DNA from: Chloroflexi bacterium OLB14
GTDB taxonomy: Bacteria; Chloroflexota; Anaerolineae; Anaerolineales; Villigracilaceae
NCBI GenBank assembly: GCA_001567105.1
Contig: LMZR01000051.1
Location: forward strand, 1 to 64,000
Direction: 5' to 3'
DNA length: 64,000 bases
Position numbers and translations under genes: made by a program. The stretch's first letter is position 1. Each line of letters opens with the position of its first letter. The notes beneath the pieces are model-generated. The model saw only the letters and a program-made list of their open reading frames with translations. It was not told where the DNA came from and searched no databases. Shown piece after piece: positions 35,036 to 44,253 of the stretch.

Positions 35036-36103
35036 ATGACAGAACAAACAGGAAACACACAACCAATCAATCCATATAAAGAAGATGATACTCAGCCAAT
35101 TAGCAAGGTGAAGAAAAAAAACAATTGGAAATCTCTGCTCATTGGCATTGTCGGCTTTTTGCTATTAGTCGGCTTAGGCGGCTTCAGCGGATATTCAGCA
35201 GGAATCTCTGCTCGTAAAAATGCCGAGGCACAAATTATAGATGCACAACTTTCTGAACAATTTTCATTTGCTCTAGTAGATATTCAATTCAAGCGCTACG
35301 AAAATGCCCGTCAGCGTTTAGAGTATATTATTCAGAAAAATCCTAAATATCCGGGTGCTCAAGAAAAATTAACCGAAGTGCTAGTGCTAAGCTCAATTCC
35401 AACCGCCGCTCCAACTGTCACCCCCACCGCCACACCTGATTTCAGTGGAGCAGAAAGTGCCTTTGCCCGCGCACAAGAATTAATCCGCGCGCAAGATTGG
35501 CTAGGAGCCTTAGGCGCACTAGACTCCATCCGCAAATTAGACCCAACCTACAAAACCGCACAAATTGATGGCATGTATTATTTCGCCTTACGTAATCATG
35601 GTTATAGCTTAATCACCAACGAAGGTAACCTTGAAGGTGGTATTTACTACTTAACCCTAGCTGAAAGATTTGGACCATTAGATAACTCAGCCATCGGCTT
35701 GCGAGAAGCCGCAAGATCTTATATCACAGGCGCAACATTCTGGGAGCTCGATTGGGGACAAGCCGTATCTTATTTTGAACAAGTAGCCGCTGGCTGGCCC
35801 GCACTGTGGGATGGAACTATGACAGCATCACGCCGCTATTTTTACGCACTCATGCGCTACGGTGATGAATACTTTATAAAAGAAGATTTTTGCACCGCTT
35901 ATGATATTTATCAATTAGCTGCCGCAATTGACGTGCTAGACGCAACCGCATCGTCAAATTCAGCACATGCACAAGCCCAATGCATCGCCTCCATACCTAC
36001 AGCAGAAATAATTCCAACAATAGATACAAGTGCTTCGCCAACTGTTGGAGTGCCTGTAGATACAAACACACCAGAACCACCTACTGCAACGCCAACCCCG
36101 TAA
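35036..36103 (+). CDS. membrane-anchored TPR-like protein
   Basis: A 355-residue protein: cytosolic polar N-terminus (~35 residues), one membrane helix (about 37-58, LLIGIVGFLLLVGLGGFSGY), then an extracytoplasmic helical-repeat region. That region has TPR-like pairs (ALVDIQFKRYENARQRLEYI, GAESAFARAQELIRAQDWLG, YEQ-type VSYFEQVAAGWPALWDG). The C-terminal tail is rich in Thr and Pro (TPEPPTATPTP). No enzymatic motif is seen; TPR domains usually hold protein partners. It is followed 6 bases later by the CopD-like gene, so both probably share a transcript. Confidence 0.8.
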   Translation: MTEQTGNTQPINPYKEDDTQPISKVKKKNNWKSLLIGIVGFLLLVGLGGFSGYSAGISARKNAEAQIIDAQLSEQFSFALVDIQFKRYENARQRLEYIIQKNPKYPGAQEKLTEVLVLSSIPTAAPTVTPTATPDFSGAESAFARAQELIRAQDWLGALGALDSIRKLDPTYKTAQIDGMYYFALRNHGYSLITNEGNLEGGIYYLTLAERFGPLDNSAIGLREAARSYITGATFWELDWGQAVSYFEQVAAGWPALWDGTMTASRRYFYALMRYGDEYFIKEDFCTAYDIYQLAAAIDVLDATASSNSAHAQAQCIASIPTAEIIPTIDTSASPTVGVPVDTNTPEPPTATPTP

Positions 36104-36109
36104 CAAAAC

Positions 36110-36616
36110 ATGCCATCAATTCCATCATGGGCTTTGACTTTAACTTACTGGCTACACATGCTCGCCACTGTAGCATGGATTGGTTCACTCGCCGCAATTA
36201 ACATTCTCATCCTCCCCGCTTCACAACGGACTTTGAATTTGGTTCAGCAACTCAGCCTTATTGCTACCGTACAAAAAAGGCTCGAACCGATTGCATGGTT
36301 TTGTATTGGCATTATTACCTTTACAGGTTTAATTCAAATGTCTACCCATGAGCATTATGATGGATTCTTAAGCATCAGCACACAATGGTCAATAGCCATA
36401 TTAGCAAAACATATTCTCGGCGTGTTAATGATTATAGTCAGCGCCATCCAAACATGGGAAGTCTTCCCCGCTATTCAAAGAATCCTGCTCAAAAAAGAAA
36501 AAGCAGATGAAGCTGAATTAACAAAATTACAAAAAAGAGAAAACCGTTTAGTAAGAATTAACTTACTACTTTCGCTAGCGATTCTTTTAGCCACTGCCAT
36601 TGCCAGAGTTTCATAA
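36110..36616 (+). CDS. CopD-like membrane protein
   Basis: A 168-residue protein with four predicted membrane helices. The beginning ALTLTYWLHMLATVAWIGSL, with a His inside the first helix, and the second helix IGIITFTGLIQM resemble the CopD/DUF2269 group, which has a heme- or copper-like His pattern. The third helix, AKHILGVLMIIVSAIQTWE, has another His. The function of such small CopD-like proteins is not clear. It ends just before a strong hairpin with a T run and follows the TPR gene by 6 bases. Confidence 0.75.
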   Translation: MPSIPSWALTLTYWLHMLATVAWIGSLAAINILILPASQRTLNLVQQLSLIATVQKRLEPIAWFCIGIITFTGLIQMSTHEHYDGFLSISTQWSIAILAKHILGVLMIIVSAIQTWEVFPAIQRILLKKEKADEAELTKLQKRENRLVRINLLLSLAILLATAIARVS

Positions 36617-36636
36617 AACGTAATTTATTAAACGCT

Positions 36637-36692
36637 CACACCGCCGTCCCCGGCGGTGTGTTTTTAGAAAGCCTGCGCCGAGGACGGCGCAG
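36637..36692 (+). terminator. REP-like hairpin pair (family A) acting as terminator
   Basis: CACACCGCCG-TCCC-CGGCGGTGTG (36637-36660) is a perfect 10-bp stem followed by TTTTT (36661-36665), a good intrinsic terminator for the plus-strand genes. An opposite family A hairpin, CTGCGCCG-AGGA-CGGCGCAG, follows (36673-36692) just downstream of rimO on the other strand. The element separates convergent genes. Confidence 0.85.
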
Positions 36693-36706
36693 AAAGCAAA
36701 TCAATT

Positions 36707-38059
36707 TTATATCTTCAACAACTCTGGCTGTACCAATGTTCCCGTCAAATCATACGCCAACGCCCCAGTGATTCGCACTGGCACAATGTCACCAACTTTG
36801 GCTTTACCTTCTACTAAAACCATACCATCAATTTCAGGCGCATCACGATAAGACCTACCTAACGAAATGCCATTATCAAAACCTTCAATTAATACATCCA
36901 ATGTTTTACCAACATACCCTTGATTAACTTGTAACGAAATATTTTGTTGCAACTCCATCAGACGTTGATAACGCTCCAGTTTCACATCAGCAGGTATCGG
37001 GTCACCTAGAGGCGCGGATGTGGTACCAGGTTCAAATGAAAATTGAAACGCTCCCACACGGTCAAATCGAATCTCGTTAACAAAATCATATAAAGCTTGA
37101 TATTCTTCATCCGTCTCGCCAGGATAACCAACAATAAAAGTTGTACGAATGGCTAAATCTTTAATTTGATTTCGCATTTTTGCTAACGTGCGATGCACCC
37201 AATCAATATTAGATGGGCGACGCATACGATACAAAGTTTTTGGATGCGCATGTTGCAATGGCATATCGAGATACGGCAAAATTTGTTTACGCGTTGCCAT
37301 CACTTCAATTAACCTATCAGTGACATAACCAGGGAAAGCATACATGATGCGAATCCAATCCATGTCTGGAACAGAATCAGTTAATTGTTCAAGCAAAACT
37401 GCCAGCCCATCTTTGACACCTAAATCATGACCATAATCGGTTGTATCTTGAGCAATCAAAATTAATTCACGCACGCCGTTATCACGCAATTTTTTTGCTT
37501 CATTGATAATCGATTCAACAGGACGAGAAACCGCCGTGCCTTTAATTAATGGAATAGCGCAAAATGCACATGGTCTTCTACAACCATCAGCCACTTTGAG
37601 ATAAGCACTGCTCCCCGCCACACTGACTCTTAAAGCATCATGTTCATCAGAGCCAACAGTATCTACTAGTGGCAAATGATAAATAGGTTCAGGATGTTTT
37701 GTTTTTCGTAAATCTTTCACTACTTGCACAATATCCATCCAACGGCGTGTGCCGAGAATGCCATCAATGCCAGAAATTTTTTGAGCAACTTCTACGCCAT
37801 ATCGTTGCGTTAAACATCCCGCCGCAATTAATACCTGACCATCACGCTTTGATTCTGCTAACTCACCCAACACACGATATGATTCTGCTTTAGCGGGTCC
37901 GATAAATCCACAAGTGTTGACGATTAACACAGAGGCTTTATGTGGATCTTCCACTGCGTTATACCCATCACGAATTAATAACTGCGCCATCGAATCTGAA
38001 TCGACAGTATTTTTTGAACAACCTAATGACACTAAATGAAACGTATTTTTCTTCGACAT
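36707..38059 (-). CDS. rimO: ribosomal protein S12 methylthiotransferase RimO
   Basis: RimO is a radical-SAM enzyme that adds a methylthio group to an Asp of ribosomal protein S12. The 450-residue product starts FHLVSLGCSKNTVDSDSM, with the first Cys of the UPF0004 cluster; further cysteines are in VNTCGFIGPAK and IAAGCLTQRYG. The radical-SAM motif is CRRPCAFCAIP (C-x3-C-x2-C). A C-terminal TRAM domain follows (YVGKTLDVLIEGFDNG to VRITGALAYDLTGTLV). DGCRRPCAFC and the SLGCSKN start favour RimO over MiaB. It is downstream of the RodZ-like gene on the same strand. Confidence 0.95.
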   Translation of the reverse strand: MSKKNTFHLVSLGCSKNTVDSDSMAQLLIRDGYNAVEDPHKASVLIVNTCGFIGPAKAESYRVLGELAESKRDGQVLIAAGCLTQRYGVEVAQKISGIDGILGTRRWMDIVQVVKDLRKTKHPEPIYHLPLVDTVGSDEHDALRVSVAGSSAYLKVADGCRRPCAFCAIPLIKGTAVSRPVESIINEAKKLRDNGVRELILIAQDTTDYGHDLGVKDGLAVLLEQLTDSVPDMDWIRIMYAFPGYVTDRLIEVMATRKQILPYLDMPLQHAHPKTLYRMRRPSNIDWVHRTLAKMRNQIKDLAIRTTFIVGYPGETDEEYQALYDFVNEIRFDRVGAFQFSFEPGTTSAPLGDPIPADVKLERYQRLMELQQNISLQVNQGYVGKTLDVLIEGFDNGISLGRSYRDAPEIDGMVLVEGKAKVGDIVPVRITGALAYDLTGTLVQPELLKI

Positions 38060-38066
38060 CTTATTT

Positions 38067-38147
38067 CCTAATTACGATTTACGATTTACGTATTACGAAT
38101 TACTTACCTACTTGTTTACCTGTTTCCTTGTCTACTTGTCTACCTAT
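38067..38147. repeat. short tandem tracts between RodZ-like and rimO genes
   Basis: ACGATTT / ACGTATT heptamers (38075-38093) are followed by a period-8 tract with TACTTGTC / TACTTGTT units (38104-38147). No gene is seen here. Confidence 0.7.
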
Positions 38148-39683
38148 TTACTGACTCTCCGTCGGCGTAACCGAAGGCGTGGGTGTAAATGTTGGCGTTG
38201 GCGTAACTGTTACTAAAGGCGTATTGGTAGCAGTTGGTGGAATAGTAGCAGTTGGAGTCGCTACACCTGTAATCAAATAAACTCGATTAATCACCTCACC
38301 TGCCCCACCCATTAAACCTAAATCTGTTCCATTATACGTCACACGCAAAGCAGAGCCATTACCCGTTAGCACTACTATTTGATTTTCTGCCTGAAAAACC
38401 TGTGTTTCTTTAGGAGACATACGCCCTTCATATACAATTTCTCCATCTACCGAAACGCGCACAAACACACGCTCTAATGCAAACAAATTCACAATTACGT
38501 TTGCTGTCACCTGTGGTGATGGCGCTAACAATGTAATTTGAGTAGTATCGCCAGCCAATGTAGCAATAGATGGGTCATTTACAGGTGCAAAAGTTAATTC
38601 AGCTGAAGGTGTTGGAGAAGGTTGATTAAATACATCCACAAACGGTATCAATGTGGGCTCAACATTTTGTTCTTCTTGTAAGGTCAACACACGTCCGACG
38701 CCGAAAATTGCTAAGGCAACTAAAATAACAATCATCCCCAAACCAAAAATTAAATCACTAGCAATAAATGTCCTAAATAATGGAATAGAGGCATTTACTC
38801 TAGTTTGAATTTTTTCACGTGGGGTCTCGGCATATTTTTCATGTCGGCGTGCTTGCAGTGCATCAGCAAAGCGTAACAAAATTTTATCTGCATCTAAATC
38901 TAAAAAGGTAGCATAATTTTGTACCATGCCACGCGTTTGTACTGGTGATGGCAATTTTTCAAATGAACCTTCTTCTAATGCCTTTATGAATGGTGCGCGC
39001 AATTTTGTGTGGCGTTCCACCTCTTCAATTGTTAAACTAATTAACTCTCGGCGTTCGCGTAATTGTGCGCCAATTTCTGCAAAAATTAAATCAGCAGGTA
39101 AAGTAGGAAGTTGTTTTTCTACTACATCTTCAGGCTTTATTTGAGTATCCCCAACCGATTTAACTTCTTTTGTTTTTGATTTGACTAACGAAATGATTCG
39201 TGTAATAAAGTTTGGTTTCGCTTCGGCATCGACTTCAAGTTGATTCTCTTCCGGGAGTTGATTCTTATCTGCAAACAATTCATCTACTGCAAGTGGTGTA
39301 GCCTCAGGCGTAGCATCACCTTGAGGTTTAGCACCCAGCCATCGGCTCCAAAAGCGAGGCGCAGGTTTTTCATCTTCTTCGTGCAATGGCGGGATTTCAG
39401 TCTCTTGTAAGTTAACTTGAGGTAGTGGTCCATTTACATTTTCAATGGCTAATGGATTTTTTTGAAGATCTGCAATGATTGTATCAATATCAAGCTGAAG
39501 GTATTCAGCATAATTACGCAGAAAACCACGCCCTTGTGCAGCAGATGGCATAACTGAGTAATCATCTGCTTCTAGGGCTTGTAAAAATATTTTGCGAATG
39601 CGTGTTTCTTCTGCTACTTTTTCGATGGTAAGAAAGCGTGCTTTTCGCTCTTTTTTTAATTTCTGACCAATGGTTTCTTGCAT
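38148..39683 (-). CDS. RodZ-like protein with duplicated HTH domain
   Basis: RodZ links MreB to the envelope in rod-shaped cells. This 511-residue protein has the RodZ-type HTH domain twice: about 5-75 (IGQKLKKERKARFLTIEKVA) and about 203-275 (IGAQLRERRELISLTIEEVE). They align well through RGFLRNYAEYLQLD against RGMVQNYATFLDLD. One membrane helix (about 310-335, LGMIVILVALAIFGVG) follows. An external DUF4115-like domain (VFVRVSVDGEIVYEGRMSPKE) and a Thr/Pro tail end the protein. Most RodZ proteins have a single HTH. It lies between rplI and rimO, the latter being a common neighbour. Confidence 0.9.
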   Translation of the reverse strand: MQETIGQKLKKERKARFLTIEKVAEETRIRKIFLQALEADDYSVMPSAAQGRGFLRNYAEYLQLDIDTIIADLQKNPLAIENVNGPLPQVNLQETEIPPLHEEDEKPAPRFWSRWLGAKPQGDATPEATPLAVDELFADKNQLPEENQLEVDAEAKPNFITRIISLVKSKTKEVKSVGDTQIKPEDVVEKQLPTLPADLIFAEIGAQLRERRELISLTIEEVERHTKLRAPFIKALEEGSFEKLPSPVQTRGMVQNYATFLDLDADKILLRFADALQARRHEKYAETPREKIQTRVNASIPLFRTFIASDLIFGLGMIVILVALAIFGVGRVLTLQEEQNVEPTLIPFVDVFNQPSPTPSAELTFAPVNDPSIATLAGDTTQITLLAPSPQVTANVIVNLFALERVFVRVSVDGEIVYEGRMSPKETQVFQAENQIVVLTGNGSALRVTYNGTDLGLMGGAGEVINRVYLITGVATPTATIPPTATNTPLVTVTPTPTFTPTPSVTPTESQ

Positions 39684-39700
39684 GAGTGTATTGTATTACA

Positions 39701-39735
39701 AAACATCACCGACTTTGGCCGGTGATGTTTTTTTC
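39701..39735. terminator. hairpin with T run between rplI and the RodZ-like gene
   Basis: AAACATCACCG (39701-39711) and CGGTGATGTTT (39720-39730) form an 11-bp perfect stem. The T run is strong on the plus strand (eight T from 39728) and short on the minus strand (TTTTG). It probably ends or attenuates rplI transcripts on the minus strand. Confidence 0.7.
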
Positions 39736-39739
39736 TTTT

Positions 39740-40291
39740 TTATTCGGCTTTTTCAGCAGGGTTGTTTGCTGAGACTTCTTCTTTTTTACCTTTTTTAGGT
39801 TTTTCGGCTTGCTCTTCGGCAACTTCTGCGCCTGTTTCTATACTTTCGCCTTCACGGTGAACAATAATTTTCACTTCAGGTACTAAGTCCATGGTGAGGC
39901 GCACATGGGCGGCAAATTCGCCAAGCGTGCGAATGGGTTGTGTATCTACTTGTTGGCGCTTAACTTCAAATCGAATTTTTTCTGTAATTTGGGTGGCAAT
40001 ATCTTGTGTGGTGATAGAGCCATAAAGTTTGCCTGTTTCACCTGCTTTAGCAGGGAAGATTAAGGTGAGTTCTTTGATTTGGTCAGCAATGCCTTTGAGC
40101 TCTTCATTTTGAGCGTTGCGGCGAACTTCTGCTTGTGCTTTAATTTTTTGCACTTGCTTCATTGCCCCTTCGGTTGCTAATACGGCAAACCCTTGGGGTA
40201 AAAGGAAGTTGCGACCGTAGCCATCGGCTACTTTTTTGATATCCCCAGCACGACCTAATTTGTAAACATCTTTAATTAATAATACTTTCAT
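39740..40291 (-). CDS. rplI: 50S ribosomal protein L9
   Basis: L9 binds 23S rRNA and helps keep the reading frame. The 183-residue product begins KVLLIKDVYKLGRAGDIKKV and continues GYGRNFLLPQGFAVLAT, both canonical. The long connecting helix and C-terminal domain (GKLYGSITTQDIATQI) follow. The normal length is about 148-150 residues. Here an extra charged tail of about 35 residues (VAEEQAEKPKKGKKEEVSAN) is present, low complexity and likely disordered. It lies alone, without rpsF or rpsR nearby in the window. Confidence 0.97.
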   Translation of the reverse strand: MKVLLIKDVYKLGRAGDIKKVADGYGRNFLLPQGFAVLATEGAMKQVQKIKAQAEVRRNAQNEELKGIADQIKELTLIFPAKAGETGKLYGSITTQDIATQITEKIRFEVKRQQVDTQPIRTLGEFAAHVRLTMDLVPEVKIIVHREGESIETGAEVAEEQAEKPKKGKKEEVSANNPAEKAE

Positions 40292-40371
40292 TTTTTTAAG
40301 CCCTTTCTGGCATTAGATGTCAGAGTGAAGGGTACAACACTCTGCGGGGCGAAATTGTACCACAAGTAGGG

Positions 40372-40399
40372 TTGCCAAGCCCCAAAAATACGATAAGAT
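40372..40399 (+). promoter_or_regulatory. promoter 6 bases before the DivIC-like start (leaderless layout)
   Basis: TTGCCA (40372-40377), 16 bases, TAAGAT (40394-40399), then six bases to the ATG at 40406. There is no Shine-Dalgarno. The start point should coincide with the start codon or lie just beside it. Confidence 0.5.
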
Positions 40400-40405
40400 A
40401 AAGCT

Positions 40406-40783
40406 ATGTTCAAATCTCCTATTAGTTTTCGGCGTGTTTTAATTTTTGCAAGTGTATTTATACTAATTTTGTTTGTAATTGAGTTCAACTCACGTTTAGA
40501 AGAATCAAATCGCTTAAATAAGCAACTTGAGCAAGTGCAGGCATTAGCAACAGAAGCAATGCAAACTCAAATTGCATTACAAACTCAGGTTGCTTATGCC
40601 GCATCTGATGCCGCAGTGGAAGAATGGGCACGAAATGAAGGTCATTACATTTTGCCAGGAGATCAGCCCGTAATTCCACTTGGTATTCCCGGTAGCGAAC
40701 CTATTGTTGCCCCTACCCCACAACCTATTCCTACACCAATGCAAAACTGGGAGATTTGGTGGACGCTATTTTTTAACGACTAA
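40406..40783 (+). CDS. DivIC/FtsL-like septum protein
   Basis: A 125-residue protein: short basic N-terminus (FKSPISFRR), one membrane helix (about 11-27, VLIFASVFILILFVIEF) and a coiled coil (LEESNRLNKQLEQVQALATEAMQ, in two parts). A conserved-looking end of the helix (VEEWARNEGHYILPGDQPVI) and a Pro-rich tail follow. The WAR-x-E-x-x-Y-x-x-P-x-D motif is typical of FtsB/DivIC proteins, which join FtsL and FtsQ at the division site. Homology is by layout. The gene precedes the GAF-GGDEF gene by 13 bases, so both may be co-transcribed. Confidence 0.82.
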   Translation: MFKSPISFRRVLIFASVFILILFVIEFNSRLEESNRLNKQLEQVQALATEAMQTQIALQTQVAYAASDAAVEEWARNEGHYILPGDQPVIPLGIPGSEPIVAPTPQPIPTPMQNWEIWWTLFFND

Positions 40784-40796
40784 AACCTATCTCAAT

Positions 40797-42426
40797 ATGG
40801 AACCTCACTCGTCAGGCTATTTAATCTTACCTATTTTTATAGTGACGTTAATCATTGGTGGGTTTGTTTTATATTTCTTACGTCGGAGAAATAAGTCAAA
40901 AGAACTTGCTCTAAAAGCAGAAAAAACGTCGCTCTCAACAACTGGGCTTACTAGAAGAAGCCAGCCGAAGCATTGCAGATAGTTTTGATGAGCAAGAAAT
41001 TTTACAGCGTGCAATTAATGCCGTGATTCATCGCTTTAGATACCCTCATGCTGTCATTTCAAAATTGGTTGACGGAGATATGCTAGAAGTTGCTGTGTTT
41101 GCCGGCACGCAAGATTATGGCTATCGGCGTGGTTATCGTCAAAAAATTGGCATAGGGATTATTGGACATACGGCTGAAATAAGAAAAACTTATATAACAG
41201 ATAATATAGAAAAAGACCCTTATTATTTCTCCAACAACAGCTACACCGGGTCTGTTATTTGTACGCCCTTATTCAGTGGAGAAAATTTTTTTGGGGTGTT
41301 ATATATAGAAAGTAAACAAACGAATGAGTTTGATGCGCTTGATATAAAAACAATAGAAACACTAGCAACTCACATTTCCGCTTCGTTAAACCGCGCTACA
41401 CTATACATGCAACTCCAAGAAACTGTGTGGATGCTTTCTATTGTTCAAAATATTTCAAAGACCATTTCTAAGTCGTTAGATAAAGACATAATTTCACAAC
41501 AGGTCTTACAGGCTTTACAGGAATCGCTCGGTTATACACATATCAGCATATACCTTTTAGAAGATGATTATTTACACATCATTAACGAAGTTGGTTATAA
41601 AGATAAAAGTAAAGTGTATCGAAGTATACACATCAGCCAAGGGGTGCATGGACGCGCTATTCGCACAAAATCTATCCAATTTATTGAAGATACCAGCAAA
41701 GATGCAGGCTACCTGACTGCCGATAACAGCGTCACCAGTGAAATTTGTGTACCATTAATCCAAGATGAAAAGGTAATTGGTACTATTAATGTTGAATCTG
41801 AAGGTACTCATAAATTAACTCAAAATGATGTTACCTTATTAAGTACTATTGCCACACCTCTTGCCATAGCAATGGATAACGCCCGCTTGCATGAAGAAAT
41901 AAAAAAGATGGCAACAACAGATGCAGTAACAGGATTGTCAAACCGCCATGTATTTGAAGCCTCCCTAGTTGCCGAAGTGGAGCGCGCTCAAAGATCAGGC
42001 TCGCCAGTATCGTTAATTATCTTTGATATTGACTCGTTCAAAGAATATAATGATACTTATGGTCATCCAGCTGGAGACGCTCGCCTAAAAAGCATCGCAG
42101 ATATTATCAAAAAGAATCTACGCAAATACGATATTGCTGCAAGATATGGTGGCGATGAGTTTGCTATTATCCTTTCTGGTTCAAACCAACAAAATGCATT
42201 AAACTTTGCAACACGCTTACGTGAAGCAACACAATTAGATTCGCCTCAGCAAGAAAAAAATGAGCACAGTTCAGCAGGTTATACTTTAAGCATAGGCATT
42301 GCAACTTTCCCCCAAGATGCCACTACACACAACGAGCTCTTATTCGTAGCAGATTACGCCGCCATGCGCGCAAAACAATTAGGTAAAAACAGGATTCGCC
42401 TCGCCAGTGATAGCATACAAAGATGA
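40797..42426 (+). CDS. GAF-GGDEF diguanylate cyclase with N-terminal membrane helix, shifted by one base
   Basis: The real start is probably ATG 40797. The first frame gives EPHSSGYLILPIFIVTLIIG and one membrane helix up to KAEK. After an A6 run (40921-40926), the next frame continues as RRSQQLGLLEEASRSIAD and goes on in the long open frame. Two GAF domains (about 60-200 and 210-345) and a GGDEF domain follow, with VTGLSNRHVFEASL, FDIDSFKEYNDTYGHPAGD and YGGDEFAII. RKYD before it is an intact inhibitory I-site (RxxD). With one A removed the protein is 542 residues. It should make c-di-GMP. The next gene overlaps by 4 bases. Confidence 0.88.
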
Positions 42427-43706
42427 AACGACTTGACCTTTTCCCCATCACCACAAAAATTGAAAACCACAAATTAAATATTGCTAATTGCAGTTTAGAA
42501 GAACTTGCTAATAACTTTCAAACGCCTTTATATGTTTATGATAAAGCGACTCTTGACCTTGCGGTTGATTCATATCAACAAGCGCTCGCTTCGTACTATC
42601 CTCAAGCTGGTTCTGTTACTTATGCAGGTAAAGCCTACCTTTGCCTTGCCATTGCCAAATGGACACAATCACATGACTTGATGCTTGACTGCACAGGTGA
42701 AGGTGAAATTCATACTGCTGTGAATGCCAATGTAAAACGTGAAAATATTTTAGTGCATGGAGTCAATAAGTCTATTGCCGATTTGAAATCGGCTCTTCAA
42801 TATGCAGGCACTATTGTGGTAGATAATCTTTCTGAGTTAGAAAAAATATCTACACTCCAACCAATAAATTCTGATATCTGGCTTCGTTTATTACCCGGTG
42901 TTAGCGTTACAACACACCATTCGCATACTGAAACAGGACACCATGAAAGTAAATTTGGCATGACATATGATGAGATTTTAGAAGCGGCAAAATTTTGTAA
43001 AGAAAATAAATTACCGTTAAAAGGGTTACATTTTCATCAAGGCTCCAATTTTCGAGACCCTGAACCACTAATCCCCGCTATTGAATTGGCTTTAGATATT
43101 GTTAAGGAAATCGGCTTTGAAGGAGACTGGCATTTTTGCCCTGGTGGCGGTTGGGGTGTGGCTTACCATGAAGATGAATTACCTCATCCATCTATTGAAT
43201 ACTATGTGAAAGGGATTTGTGAGGCAGTGGTTGAAGGCTGTGAAAAAAGAAAGTTAGCACTACCTCATTTACACTTAGAACCCGGGCGCAGTTTGGTAGC
43301 CAGAGCAGGTGTGGCCATTTATCGAGTAGGGGCAATTAAAAAACGTGAAAACAAAACTTGGGTATTGATAGATGGCGGCATGGCTGATAATCCACGCTAT
43401 GCGTTGTATGGGGCAAGGTATAGCTCCCTAGCAGTAACAACTACAAGTCAGGAACGAAGCGAAGTAATTTCAGTTGCGGGACCGTATTGTGAATCGGGTG
43501 ATGTTATCTTTGAAGATTTGTGGATGTCAAATATCCAAGCAGGTGATTTGATTGCAGTGCCTGTTAGTGGGGCATATCATTTGAGTATGTCTTCTAACTA
43601 TAATGGGGCGCGTAAGCCTGCGGTGTTAATGTTGGAAAATGGAGAGGCGCACTTAATACAACGAAGAGAAAATTTAGATGATTTGTTACGACGTGATGTG
43701 ATATAA
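42423..43706 (+). CDS. lysA: diaminopimelate decarboxylase
   Basis: LysA is a PLP enzyme that makes lysine from meso-diaminopimelate. The 427-residue protein has YVYDKATLDLAVDSYQQAL, the PLP lysine in VTYAGKAYLCLAIAKW (normally YAVKAN) and HFHQGSNFRD. The glycine loop is GGGWGVAYHEDELPH, with EPGRSLVARAGVAIY and the substrate Cys-Glu-Ser in GPYCESGDVIFEDLW, then SGAYHLSMSSNYNGARKP. These fit LysA better than arginine or ornithine decarboxylase, though related D-amino-acid decarboxylases cannot be excluded. It overlaps the GAF-GGDEF gene by 4 bases (ATGA). A bidirectional terminator follows. Confidence 0.9.
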   Translation: MKRLDLFPITTKIENHKLNIANCSLEELANNFQTPLYVYDKATLDLAVDSYQQALASYYPQAGSVTYAGKAYLCLAIAKWTQSHDLMLDCTGEGEIHTAVNANVKRENILVHGVNKSIADLKSALQYAGTIVVDNLSELEKISTLQPINSDIWLRLLPGVSVTTHHSHTETGHHESKFGMTYDEILEAAKFCKENKLPLKGLHFHQGSNFRDPEPLIPAIELALDIVKEIGFEGDWHFCPGGGWGVAYHEDELPHPSIEYYVKGICEAVVEGCEKRKLALPHLHLEPGRSLVARAGVAIYRVGAIKKRENKTWVLIDGGMADNPRYALYGARYSSLAVTTTSQERSEVISVAGPYCESGDVIFEDLWMSNIQAGDLIAVPVSGAYHLSMSSNYNGARKPAVLMLENGEAHLIQRRENLDDLLRRDVI

Positions 43707-43740
43707 AAATAAAATCGCCAGTTTGGCGATTTTATTTTTC
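43705..43740. terminator. bidirectional terminator between lysA and the coiled-coil gene
   Basis: AAAATCGCC (43711-43719) pairs with GGCGATTTT (43725-43733), with A and T runs on both sides. It serves lysA on the plus strand and the minus-strand coiled-coil gene, whose stop codon it overlaps. The two genes converge here. Confidence 0.9.
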
Positions 43741-44220
43741 AATTTTATCTGTGTTGTTGGTTGAAGCTTTTCGCATTTGTTCTTCTTGCACCATTTGTAT
43801 ACCATTATGTACTTGATTGTTTAGTTTTGCAATTTGATCTTGCAATTGCATAAGGGTATCCAGCACGTAGTTATCTGCATCGGTTCGGACTGCTTCTGCT
43901 TCGGCTCGGGCTTGGGCAAGAATTTGATCTCCTCGACGTTGAGATTCTTGAACAATGATATCTTTGCGCACTAATTCATCTGCTTTATCACGCGCTATTT
44001 GTAAGGTGCGGTTTGCTTCTTCTTGAGCTTGTGCCATAACACGATCTCGTTGTGCTACAACTTGTTGCGCTTTTTTAACTTCGTCAGGGATGGCAATACG
44101 CATTTGGTCAATTAATTCCAACATGCGATCTTCATCTACAACAACGTTATGTGTGAATGGCACTGCTTTGGCGTTGTTAAAAAGTTCTTCGAGACGGTCA
44201 ATTAATTGTAAAATATCCAT
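43732..44220 (-). CDS. DivIVA-like coiled-coil protein
   Basis: A 162-residue protein that starts DILQLIDRLEELFNNAKAV. A long charged coiled coil (about 45-140) follows, with repeated EAEAVRTDADNYVL-type patterns (VVAQRDRVMAQAQEEANRT, QILAQARAEAEAVR). It resembles the Chloroflexota proteins annotated as DivIVA-like or ATP synthase B-like. No membrane segment is seen. DivIVA proteins act at poles or septa; this role is not shown here. I prefer the ATG at 44220; a GTG at 44226 is possible. It follows coaD by 33 bases on the same strand. Confidence 0.75.
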   Translation of the reverse strand: MDILQLIDRLEELFNNAKAVPFTHNVVVDEDRMLELIDQMRIAIPDEVKKAQQVVAQRDRVMAQAQEEANRTLQIARDKADELVRKDIIVQESQRRGDQILAQARAEAEAVRTDADNYVLDTLMQLQDQIAKLNNQVHNGIQMVQEEQMRKASTNNTDKIEK

Positions 44221-44253
44221 AGGCACTCTTTATTTTTCTAATTCTAGCACAAA

